NCBI RefSeq assembly: GCF_007997215.1
Contig: NZ_VORW01000020.1
Span: 17,815-81,814, forward strand
Origin: Algoriphagus aquimarinus
GTDB lineage: Bacteria; Bacteroidota; Bacteroidia; Cytophagales; Cyclobacteriaceae
Reading direction: 5' to 3'
Length of the DNA: 64,000 bases
The notes beneath the pieces are model-generated. The model saw only the letters and a list, made by a program, of their open reading frames with translations, was not told the DNA's origin and ran no database searches. Shown here piece after piece: positions 1 to 7,262 of this stretch (position 1 is its first letter; every line of letters starts with the position of its first letter). A program made the translations under genes and the position numbers.

Positions 1-1404
1 ATGTGCAATTTCCCACAACAATCGCAGGATGGGATGGGTGATCTGTTCTCCGTTTAGGGGATGCATGACCACGGGTATCACCCTTTTTCCACTGGCTTTA
101 TGGAAGAGATGGATTTGGTTATTGCTGATTCCTATGTACAGTTCATCAAATCCTAGTTGTTTTTTTGTCTTTGGTATGAAGGGTGTTATTTCATATTCAA
201 AGATGTTGCGGACATTGAAAATGTGCTGTTTGGAATCGGATTCCTTTAGCGCTATATGTGCATAGATCACATCCTTATCGGTATAGATTTGGTTTTTGAT
301 GGTTTGGCTGTGGGCTTCTATTGCTGGATCTCTGTTGAATCTTCCCGTATATACAAAGGGTCGGTTGCACACGATGTTTTCTAAGACCGGGTTTCCTAAA
401 GAGTCAAGCCGGAAAAGAAGCTGGATATCGTGAATTCTTTTATCCAGTTCTTTTTTAGGGAAAAACCCCTGAAGGTCTAAAGAGTGTTCGGTTTGATTCC
501 CCAGAAGTATCGGAGCAATATCGTTTTTCGTGAAATTGTTAGGCTGCAGGAATTGTCCGGATAGAAAGTCGCTCTGGGATAAGAGGGTCTGTAGCTTAAG
601 GTAGCGGTCATCAACCTGGTTGGTAAACCAGATTTTAAAGTCTCTGATGTAAGTGCTTTCTTCCTTGGTAAACAGAGCTCCTGCTGAATCAATACACTGC
701 TGGAGTTGCAGTCTGGTAGTTTCCGGGATTTCGAGGTGATTATTCACCACCATGTCCTTACCTGAGTTTTGGGATTTTATACCATAATCAGGGGTCAGGA
801 ATCCTGTTTCCAGAATCTGTTGCCAAAGGATTATTGCATGCTCCGAATCACTTGTTGATCCCTCTGGATTAAGCAGCTGTTGGAATGCATTGAAGTCAAT
901 TGGTTGCTTTGATGCATATTGGATCAGGGTATTAAAGACGCTGTTTACAGGGAGCTTGCATCCTTTCCAGTGTTTGTTTTTAAAATCAAAGATCAACGCA
1001 TGGTAATACCCTAGTTTTTTATGGATTCCTGGAATCAGCCGGTAGTTGCCGTCCAACGGGTTTTTAGCTGATTCAGTGAGCGTTGAAGAATTAATTCTAC
1101 TATTAGGGTCAATTTCTTCTGCCTGAAGTGGAAAGCTGAGATCCAATTCAGTTCCCCATTTTCCCAATCCTACTCCGGCAAACTTTCCAAATGGGGTAGG
1201 GCGGAAACGGCCGCGAAGCAGGTACTTCCTGAGCTTAATCCTGAGTTTGGAATCCAGTTCCGCAAAAGGTTTTCCTTCCAGTTCCCTGTAGAAAGCTGTG
1301 GAAGATAGTTTTATAGCTTCCAAGATGACTTCCCTGTGCTGTTCTAACGTTGCAGGGTCTTCATGATCAAAATGGAATAGGGGGAGTCGGTATAGCAAAC
1401 ACAT
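1..1404 (-). CDS. Class I lanthipeptide dehydratase (LanB-like), N-terminal part, runs off left edge
   Basis: An open frame covers 468 codons from the ATG at 1404 to the window edge with no stop, so only the N-terminal part is visible. About residues 60-85 read LRKYLLRGRFRPTPFGKFAG, the R-x-TPFG-x-FAG hallmark of the Lant_dehydr_N (glutamylation) domain. The last visible stretch, HLFHKASGKRVIPVVMHPLN followed by a P-x-x-RLL segment, matches the C-terminal part of the same domain. Family members use glutamyl-tRNA to activate Ser/Thr of a precursor peptide before elimination. No precursor, cyclase or transporter is visible, so the product class (lanthipeptide, thiopeptide or other) is open. The frame stays open about 75 codons upstream of this ATG without another ATG; I chose 1404 because MCLLYRLPLF fits the family start and an AAGGAAA stretch lies just upstream. 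Its presence on the ICE as cargo is inferred. Confidence 0.85.
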   Translation of the reverse strand, partial: MCLLYRLPLFHFDHEDPATLEQHREVILEAIKLSSTAFYRELEGKPFAELDSKLRIKLRKYLLRGRFRPTPFGKFAGVGLGKWGTELDLSFPLQAEEIDPNSRINSSTLTESAKNPLDGNYRLIPGIHKKLGYYHALIFDFKNKHWKGCKLPVNSVFNTLIQYASKQPIDFNAFQQLLNPEGSTSDSEHAIILWQQILETGFLTPDYGIKSQNSGKDMVVNNHLEIPETTRLQLQQCIDSAGALFTKEESTYIRDFKIWFTNQVDDRYLKLQTLLSQSDFLSGQFLQPNNFTKNDIAPILLGNQTEHSLDLQGFFPKKELDKRIHDIQLLFRLDSLGNPVLENIVCNRPFVYTGRFNRDPAIEAHSQTIKNQIYTDKDVIYAHIALKESDSKQHIFNVRNIFEYEITPFIPKTKKQLGFDELYIGISNNQIHLFHKASGKRVIPVVMHPLNGEQITHPILRLLWEIAH

Positions 1405-1850
1405 AGGGATTGTTTTTTCCTTCAATCCTAGCGGTATTTGTGATTGAGATGATGATTCGGGTGTAGCTATGGGGGATTCCGGTGAAATTGACGTCTGGAA
1501 TTGGATAGCTGGTAGAATTTTCGTTCTAGTTATTCTTTTTGGCTTGGAAATAGGGTGTTTGTAGGAAGATTCAATTGAATTACTGGAAGTTTGACAACTT
1601 TTGGCTGTGATTATAGTGGTCTCATTTATTGTTGTCCTAAAAAAAAATAAGGATGAAATTCAGTGATGAGGAACTGTTGGTAACGGGACCAGTTTAGCCA
1701 CTATTCTATCCTTACGGGCTGAAAAAAGGAAGGAGTTGGCGAAGTCAAAAAAGAGCGACTATTGTTTTTAATAATGTTAACCTGATGAATTAAAGTATAC
1801 TTATTAAATAAGTTTTTATGGGGTTCACATGCTTGCCATTCTTTGATTTA
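1405..1850. other. Intergenic region left of hipA
   Basis: There is no convincing gene. The dehydratase frame extends upstream to a TGA near 1640 without a second ATG. A 14-codon plus-strand ATG frame near 1653 has no support. I looked for a lanthipeptide precursor with a GG-type leader on both strands and found none. Confidence 0.5.
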
Positions 1851-3137
1851 TCATTTATCTGGGATCAAAAGTGAAAAATCATTTTTAATTCTATTTGTTA
1901 TGAATTCCGGAATTCCCAGTTCGTCTGCTTTATCAATCCAGAACGGTATAGTGGATTGTATTTCAAGAATTATCTGTTTATAGTTTTTAATGGTGAATTC
2001 CTCTGCAACTGCCTTTACATCTTCAAAGGTGATTTCATTTTTTTTGCTATTGACCGAAAGGACTCGAAAGGTCTTTGTAAAGTTTATGAGTGGGTTAAGG
2101 GAGTATGTAATGTCATAAGCCGGAGCGAGACCCCAGCTATCTTGCAGTTCATCATAAATAAGGCTTTGATTTTTAAAATGGTCGTCTTTGTTGCAGAATA
2201 TGATGTTAAATACCATCCTTTTAAATAGTTGTACCGAATCTGCATGTGGCACATTAAGGAAAGGTAGTAGTTGAAAAAGATGCTCATAGGAGGACTGTTC
2301 GGATGTGGTTTCAGTGTAATCCCAGCCAGTAAGACCTGTAATGGTGAGTACATGTTTCTTTTGGCCATTTACCCTGTCGAATCGTTTGGTTGCGAAATGC
2401 TTTCCATCAATCATTTTGGAATCCATCATTACAATTCCGGCTTCTTTTGCGGTTAGGAAATAACAGTATTCAATCAGTTCCCTGTTGTAGGGGACTTCAT
2501 CTAAGTTGAGTTTAACTAGGTAATGATTGTAGTTGTCAGAATAATTAAGATCACCTGGTGTTATTGTTCGGTCGCCCTTATGTTCGGAAACAAGAATTTT
2601 TGGTCTTGCACCTCCGGCTGAGGATCCGATTTTAAATAGGGTTAAGAGGGATTCATGGTTCAGGTTTATGGCTGCTGTTCTTTCTTTGGTGTCCATTACT
2701 TTTTTCAGTACCTGGACAATGTCTTCAATTACGATGGTAGCATTTTTCGGGATTTGTTTTTCGGGTCTGAATTCCAAGGCACCCATGCCTCGATTGGATA
2801 CATAAGCCAGTTGTTCCAACACAGTGATTTTGGAAAAATCGTTATGAGTGCTTTCCAGCCATTCTTTAAAAATGATGTTACCGAACATATCAGGTAGGGA
2901 ATCTGCTATCATCGGTGGTAAGCTCCTGAAGGTGTTGCCAGAATAGGTCTTAAATACCTGCTTTTGAGGGATTCTTTGGATAATCCTTGTCTGAGGAGGG
3001 AAAAGGTTTTTCATCATTCCTGATTCCAGGAAGGACTTGCTGTATTGAAAATAGGAGATACCTCGGTTTTCGTCAAAGCCCAGCCTACCAATTTCCTGCC
3101 CAAAGCAGTAAATAGTTATAAGTTCATTTTTAGCCAT
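1851..3137 (-). CDS. hipA: HipA serine/threonine kinase toxin
   Basis: This 428-residue protein is the length of full HipA (about 440 aa in E. coli) and holds both the HipA N-terminal subdomain and the kinase-like C-terminal domain. Visible motifs are GSSAGGARPK (ATP-binding/P-loop region), HLVKLNLDE, FATKRFDRV, the catalytic-loop-like NKDDHFKNQSL and the metal-binding PAYDIT. HipA kinases phosphorylate aminoacyl-tRNA synthetases such as GltX and so induce growth arrest. The gene overlaps hipB by one base (TAATG), which indicates translational coupling with antitoxin first. It is probably ICE cargo that stabilises the element (inferred). No truncation or missing catalytic residue is evident. 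Confidence 0.93.
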   Translation of the reverse strand: MAKNELITIYCFGQEIGRLGFDENRGISYFQYSKSFLESGMMKNLFPPQTRIIQRIPQKQVFKTYSGNTFRSLPPMIADSLPDMFGNIIFKEWLESTHNDFSKITVLEQLAYVSNRGMGALEFRPEKQIPKNATIVIEDIVQVLKKVMDTKERTAAINLNHESLLTLFKIGSSAGGARPKILVSEHKGDRTITPGDLNYSDNYNHYLVKLNLDEVPYNRELIEYCYFLTAKEAGIVMMDSKMIDGKHFATKRFDRVNGQKKHVLTITGLTGWDYTETTSEQSSYEHLFQLLPFLNVPHADSVQLFKRMVFNIIFCNKDDHFKNQSLIYDELQDSWGLAPAYDITYSLNPLINFTKTFRVLSVNSKKNEITFEDVKAVAEEFTIKNYKQIILEIQSTIPFWIDKADELGIPEFITNRIKNDFSLLIPDK

Positions 3138-3409
3138 TAGTATAAGGAATCCAGGTTATCATATTCCTCCGATTTTACTTTAATGTATGTATTGAAACTG
3201 TCCAGTTCATTAAAGTGCTGGAGTATTAGCAATAAGACATCAATAGTAAAGTTCTTACCTGACTCCACGTTTTGGATCGTAATTCTGGAGAGGTTTAACA
3301 GGTCAGCAAGTTGTTGCTGTGAAAGGCTATTTGTCTTGCGCATTTTACGTAATAATGTGCCTATCTCGTTTTTTATACCGCTGACATTATTTGAAGAGAA
3401 TGTGAACAT
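3137..3409 (-). CDS. hipB: HipB-like antitoxin, XRE-family helix-turn-helix
   Basis: This 90-residue protein has a Cro/C1-type helix-turn-helix at about residues 15-70 (LRKMRKTNSLSQQQLADLL, then NLSRITIQNVESGK). It lies directly upstream of hipA with a one-base overlap. HipB proteins bind HipA and repress their own promoter; a 21-bp palindrome at 3451-3471 upstream is a candidate operator. The C-terminal tail (DNLDSLY) is acidic and hydrophobic. Start ATG at 3409. Confidence 0.9.
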   Translation of the reverse strand: MFTFSSNNVSGIKNEIGTLLRKMRKTNSLSQQQLADLLNLSRITIQNVESGKNFTIDVLLLILQHFNELDSFNTYIKVKSEEYDNLDSLY

Positions 3410-3450
3410 GATTTTGTAATTTAGCCTAATAATATATGCAAATATGTCTA

Positions 3451-3471
3451 ATTATTCATTAAATGAATAAT
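3451..3471. promoter_or_regulatory. Palindrome upstream of hipB, candidate operator
   Basis: Ten-base arms, ATTATTCATT and AATGAATAAT, are perfectly inverted around one central A, 42 bp upstream of the hipB start. A second inverted pair, TATGCAAATA near 3436 and TATTTGCATA near 3549, flanks it within the same AT-rich hipB/LytTR spacer. Autoregulation through palindromes is normal for hipBA; that this is the site is inferred from position and symmetry. Confidence 0.4.
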
Positions 3472-3596
3472 ATAATATGCTTTTTTATTAATGATCATAG
3501 AAAATGTTTTTTTGCAAAGTATAATATTCATTTTTATACTTAATAACGTATTTGCATATTATTTTGTTCAAAAATACGATGATTTATATTCTTAAT

Positions 3597-4406
3597 TCAA
3601 CGTTTGATCCATTCTTTGAATTTTGCCGCCTTACTCTGGCTGACCGCTATTTCTTCAGGATAGGTGGGGGAAAGTTTCAGCAGGAGTTTGCCATGTCCGT
3701 TTGATCGGAAATGCTGGCAGGCCTGGTAATGAATGATCATTTTTCTATTTACTCGGAAAAAGTCGTGTGTGGGCAGTTTTTGCTCCAGTTCATCGAGTGT
3801 TTCATTGAGAAAGTAGCTGGTTTGGTTAGCTGTGATCAGGTAGTTGATTCTGTCCTGATGGAATATATAGCGGATATCCTGAAGTTGGAGTGGGATGGTT
3901 TTGGTTCCCTGCTGTACCAGTAGGATTTCCCGGTTGGTTAGGTTGGATGTTTTGGCTTCCTGATTTCTTAGAATATGGTAATAGAAAAGGTAGTAGATGT
4001 TGAATAGGAATACCGGTAATGCCATTATGGGGAAGGAGCTGTGGGCGCTTGGATTTTCATGGGCTGTATTGATCCCAAAATACCATTGATAGATCGAAAG
4101 AAAGAATAAATCGATGATTCCGGGCAATAGTACTCCTAGCGTAAACTGTAAGGCGAGCCGGGCCAGGGGTTTTTCTTTCCAGTCATAGGTCTTGTCCAGT
4201 TGGACAGTTACCCTGTGTACAAACTCTATGAAAAAACATGCGATTAAAAAAGCAGCCAGAAGCTTGATGAAAAATGAGCTCTGGGAAAGTGAATCCAGGT
4301 AGCGGGCACCTGTGCCATACATAGCCACGAGAATAGCGGCGATGATACATAGCAGTATCCGCAGAACTTGGTCATTGTATCGTACCGGTAACTTCTTTTT
4401 AACCAA
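3597..4406 (-). CDS. LytTR-family transcriptional regulator with membrane-spanning N-terminus
   Basis: This 269-residue protein has about four hydrophobic helices in residues 14-150 (for example LRILLCIIAAILVAMYG and LAAFLIACFFIEFV). A C-terminal LytTR DNA-binding domain covers about residues 165-268 (IPLQLQDIRYIFHQ, HDFFRVNRKMIIHY, EIAVSQSKAAKFKEW). There is no receiver domain, so it resembles membrane-anchored LytTR regulators rather than response regulators. The only start giving the first membrane helix is TTG at 4406; the next in-frame ATG would remove that helix. LytTR proteins often control peptide/bacteriocin loci, so a link to the nearby dehydratase is possible but inferred. Confidence 0.82.
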   Translation of the reverse strand: MVKKKLPVRYNDQVLRILLCIIAAILVAMYGTGARYLDSLSQSSFFIKLLAAFLIACFFIEFVHRVTVQLDKTYDWKEKPLARLALQFTLGVLLPGIIDLFFLSIYQWYFGINTAHENPSAHSSFPIMALPVFLFNIYYLFYYHILRNQEAKTSNLTNREILLVQQGTKTIPLQLQDIRYIFHQDRINYLITANQTSYFLNETLDELEQKLPTHDFFRVNRKMIIHYQACQHFRSNGHGKLLLKLSPTYPEEIAVSQSKAAKFKEWIKR

Positions 4407-4723
4407 AACTCAATCATTTACTGCCTGCCACCCGGATTTATTTTGGGATTGAATGGTTTTTGATGGCCTCTGAAAACGGATAATATAGGTAGTTAAGTTA
4501 ATAAACTCTTCCTAAATTCTAGGATACTGCGGTTTTTCATCGTTTTTTCCTGCCGTTTCATCCCGAAATTCACCTGATTCAAGATTTACAGACCTGTGTT
4601 TTTCCACTTTCCATTTTTCAAAATTTATGTTTGTGATGTGCCCTTTCGGGTGCTTAGTCTTATTTTATATTCAGCCCGCGGGCAGTTTTAACCGGGGATA
4701 TCCCCATTTAAAATTGTCAGATT
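4407..4723. other. Spacer upstream of rteC with two GC-rich palindromes
   Basis: No gene is seen. Close to the rteC start are GCCCGCGGGC (4674-4683) and GGGGATATCCCC (4694-4705), both perfect palindromes in an otherwise AT-rich spacer. They could be operator sites for the transfer operon. No promoter could be assigned with confidence. Confidence 0.4.
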
Positions 4724-5560
4724 ATGAATTACAATGAACAGTTTAAGGAGCTATTCCTTCAGATGAAAGGAGAGGTGGCAGCTATTGCTTCAGCTTCTTC
4801 CAACCGTCTGCGTACCGTGCAGGAATCTTACCTTCTGGTAAGTAACTATTGTGAGCAGGTAAAGGCAGCATCCAAATTTGAATCACCCGAGCAGGAGGTG
4901 GAATTCTTTAAAAAGATCAGACCGGGGTTTGAAGCCGAACTGATTTATTTTGGGGAGCTCTATTATATCCTCTCCAGTCTTCCTGAAAGAAGAAGGGATG
5001 CCATTCGTTTTTTGTTAAAACAGTATGTGCCGGTACGGATTTACTCCAGGAGGTATCAGTTGCTCTATGAGTATTGGTGTCTGGGTAGGTCTGAATTTGA
5101 CGGAGACCTGTTTATCCGTTCTGATAAGAATAGGACGTTAATGCTGACTTGCCCATTACCCATAGGAGATCGTCATGCCACTCCTGCGGGAAAGGTATTT
5201 GCAAAGTTTCGTGCCTATGATGAGCTGCATGGTTTTCTGGAAAAGGAGATTTCCCGTCTTAAAAACAAGGAGGATAAAGGGAGTTCTGCCATCCAATGGA
5301 CCGCGACAAAAGCAGCTTTGGTAGAACTCGCTTATGCCCTGAAAGCATCTGGAGCTATTAATAACGGCAATGCAACCATTCGGGATATTGCCACACATCT
5401 GGAGCGGGCTTTCCAGCAGGATCTTTCCCAGTTTTACAGAACATTTCAGGAAATCCGAATTCGCAAAAATAGCCGTACCACATTCCTGGACCGATTGAAG
5501 GAGAAATTGGAACGTTGGATGGATAATACGGACTTGAACAGCAAAGGGGAGGGAGAATAG
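4724..5560 (+). CDS. rteC: RteC-family regulator of conjugative element excision/transfer
   Basis: This 278-residue protein matches the RteC family in length and pattern: the central segment EQEVEFFKKIRPGFEAELIY, then a run of basic helices with YVPVRIYSRRYQLLYEYW. The C-terminal half (about 190-260: ALVELAYALKASGAINNGNA, then IRDIATHLERAF) is the winged-helix-like DNA-binding part. In CTnDOT, RteC activates excision genes downstream of the RteA/RteB two-component system. Here it sits just upstream of the tra genes, and no rteA or rteB is visible. Two palindromes precede the start. Confidence 0.85.
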   Translation: MNYNEQFKELFLQMKGEVAAIASASSNRLRTVQESYLLVSNYCEQVKAASKFESPEQEVEFFKKIRPGFEAELIYFGELYYILSSLPERRRDAIRFLLKQYVPVRIYSRRYQLLYEYWCLGRSEFDGDLFIRSDKNRTLMLTCPLPIGDRHATPAGKVFAKFRAYDELHGFLEKEISRLKNKEDKGSSAIQWTATKAALVELAYALKASGAINNGNATIRDIATHLERAFQQDLSQFYRTFQEIRIRKNSRTTFLDRLKEKLERWMDNTDLNSKGEGE

Positions 5561-5648
5561 CTCAGGGTTTTTTAGGCCACCTTCGGTTTTCAGTGTGAAT
5601 TTTTTTACGGATTCTGCCCCAGGTTTGTAGCAACAAAATCACACAAAC

Positions 5649-6059
5649 ATGCTTGATACGATCTCATGGGGAGAATTTTTGAAAGGTATTGGAACGGTTC
5701 TGATTCTCTATTATGGAGTGGTGTTTATCCGGTACTTCCGATCTGATGTTTCCAGTTTTCTAATCAAGGTAAGCAGAAGAGAACAGCCATGTAGCTTCGG
5801 CAGAAGTGAAAATGGAACTGGGGCTTCAGCAATGCAGCGGGTAGGAGACTTACTCCTGGAGATTGATCAGGAGATCATTCCCAAAGCTCAGACTAAGCAG
5901 GAACTGATCGAACATCTTCGATCCATACTGCTCCGCTCAGAATTACCCGATGATCCTCACATCCGCGGAATACTGATCAGTCATATGCTTCTCGCATCCA
6001 AAGTTAGACACTTGGAAATTACCCAGGAGGAGCTGTTGGACTTGCTTAGCAAACCTTAA
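5649..6059 (+). CDS. Conserved small membrane protein of the tra operon, unknown function
   Basis: This 136-residue protein has one clear N-terminal membrane helix (LKGIGTVLILYYGVVFIRYF, about residues 9-28). A soluble, partly acidic domain follows, rich in helices (LLLEIDQEIIPKAQTKQELI, HLEITQEELLDLLSK). I do not recognise a named family. It stands 34 bp before the TraE-like gene and reads as the first gene of the structural transfer operon, so a membrane-anchored transfer accessory role is inferred from position only. Confidence 0.65.
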   Translation: MLDTISWGEFLKGIGTVLILYYGVVFIRYFRSDVSSFLIKVSRREQPCSFGRSENGTGASAMQRVGDLLLEIDQEIIPKAQTKQELIEHLRSILLRSELPDDPHIRGILISHMLLASKVRHLEITQEELLDLLSKP

Positions 6060-6093
6060 AACTGATTATCCTAACCAATTTAACTACAACACA

Positions 6094-6396
6094 ATGAACA
6101 AGACAACACAATGGATTATTGCAGCCCAACTTTTCCTTGTTGCAGGAATGGTTAATGCTCAGGACGGAAATGCAGGGATCAACGAGGCTACCCAGCAGGT
6201 ACGGGGATACTTTCAGTCGGGTACTGGATTGATGTATGCAATAGGTGCCATTGTTGGACTCATTGGCGCAGTCAAGGTTTTTAACAAATGGAATAATGGA
6301 GAGCCGGATACAGGAAAAGTCGCCGCAGCCTGGTTCGGATCCTGTGTGTTTTTGGTGGTAGTGGCCACAGTCCTTCAGAGTTTCTTTGGAATCTGA
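6094..6396 (+). CDS. traE: Conjugative transposon TraE-like protein (DUF4134)
   Basis: This 100-residue protein has a signal peptide (TTQWIIAAQLFLVAGMVNAQ) and two membrane helices (LMYAIGAIVGLIGAVKVF; AWFGSCVFLVVVATVLQSFF). That is the VirB2-pilin-like architecture and size of DUF4134. The GINEATQQVRGYFQSGTGLM stretch is typical of the family. The following TraF (DUF4133) and TraG order, with one extra gene between, follows the CTnDOT tra order. It is a probable pilin or channel subunit of the mating apparatus. Confidence 0.88.
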   Translation: MNKTTQWIIAAQLFLVAGMVNAQDGNAGINEATQQVRGYFQSGTGLMYAIGAIVGLIGAVKVFNKWNNGEPDTGKVAAAWFGSCVFLVVVATVLQSFFGI

Positions 6397-6409
6397 AAAG
6401 TTGGTTTAT

Positions 6410-6868
6410 ATGGACCTACTCGAACAGCGTAAAAAGGGGATACTTCCCCAGATCGACATCGCAGGTCATCGGTATACCGTGGACATCCGACTCAATGAAC
6501 TTAGAAACTCGGATTTTCCCAACAAAAGGCTCGGGCTGGATGAAATGGTGACTTCTCCGGATGGACGCCACTACCTGTTTTTCTATAACCGGGAAAGCAA
6601 GTCCATACTCCATGCTTCTGTTGACATGGTTGAGGTGCCGCAAAAAGCTGTGCTGGTTGAAATACCTGATGAATTGGGGCTTGATCCTGTAGGTATGGCA
6701 AGAAAGTACGGGTTGAGAGATGAGTATTTTCTCAAAATGCATCCCTATAAGGAAGGGCTAATGGCCAGAATCACTTCGATTGAAAAATCAGGACTTCCTG
6801 AGTATGTGGCTAACAATCAAAAGCTGGAGGGACAACCCCAACAGGGCATGAAATCCAGAAAACTCTGA
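6410..6868 (+). CDS. Conserved ICE protein of unknown function between TraE and TraF
   Basis: From the ATG at 6410 this gives 152 residues; a TTG at 6386 would add eight and overlap traE. The sequence is soluble. The opening MDLLEQRKKGILPQIDIAGH, then YTVDIRLNELR, resembles a domain common in Bacteroidota mobile elements that I know from DUF3945/DUF4099-type proteins. The middle continues with LGLDEMVTSPDGRHYLFFYN and LGLDPVGMARKYGL. The function of that domain is not established, and the family assignment is from memory of the pattern. Confidence 0.65.
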   Translation: MDLLEQRKKGILPQIDIAGHRYTVDIRLNELRNSDFPNKRLGLDEMVTSPDGRHYLFFYNRESKSILHASVDMVEVPQKAVLVEIPDELGLDPVGMARKYGLRDEYFLKMHPYKEGLMARITSIEKSGLPEYVANNQKLEGQPQQGMKSRKL

Positions 6869-6942
6869 GAGGTTTTAAGGGATAGGTAGTGTTGATTCTC
6901 CCGAGTTCCTTTTTCCGCTTCTTCCCATTAATAAAGACTGAT

Positions 6943-7260
6943 ATGATCAAGTACACCATCAATAAAGGGATCAACAAACCCATTGAGTTCAAAGGGCTGA
7001 AGGCTCAGTATATCGGATATCTCGCGGCCGGACTGGGGTTTACCCTAATAAGTTTCGCGGTCGCTTATGTTATGGGGGTATCCATGTATTTGTGTTTGGC
7101 CATCTCGGTGGTGCTGGCGACAGCCAGTTTTATTACTGTATTCAAGTTGAGTGCTACCTATGGCGAACATGGTTTGATGAAGAAAATAGCCCAAAATCAG
7201 GTGCCTGACTGTGTGGTAATGCGTAGCAGAAAAACCTTCTTAAAGCTCCTTAACTACTAA
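6943..7260 (+). CDS. traF: Conjugative transposon TraF-like protein (DUF4133)
   Basis: This is a 105-residue protein from the ATG at 6943. The family signature YTINKGINKPIEFKGLKAQY opens it immediately, which is why I prefer this start to an upstream in-frame ATG at 6889. Two membrane helices follow (YLAAGLGFTLISFAVAYVMG and MYLCLAISVVLATASFITVF), matching the VirB3-like role assigned to DUF4133. The gene ends two bases before traG, consistent with an inner-membrane partner of the TraG ATPase. Confidence 0.9.
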   Translation: MIKYTINKGINKPIEFKGLKAQYIGYLAAGLGFTLISFAVAYVMGVSMYLCLAISVVLATASFITVFKLSATYGEHGLMKKIAQNQVPDCVVMRSRKTFLKLLNY

Positions 7261-7262
7261 TC

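Noticed and set aside
29..692. Short reading frames over the left edge on both strands
   Set aside because: They lie in other frames of the long minus-strand dehydratase frame, which has clear family motifs and no stop.
1653..1697. 14-codon plus-strand frame as a lanthipeptide precursor
   Set aside because: No leader with GG motif, no Cys/Ser/Thr-rich core and wrong strand relative to the dehydratase.
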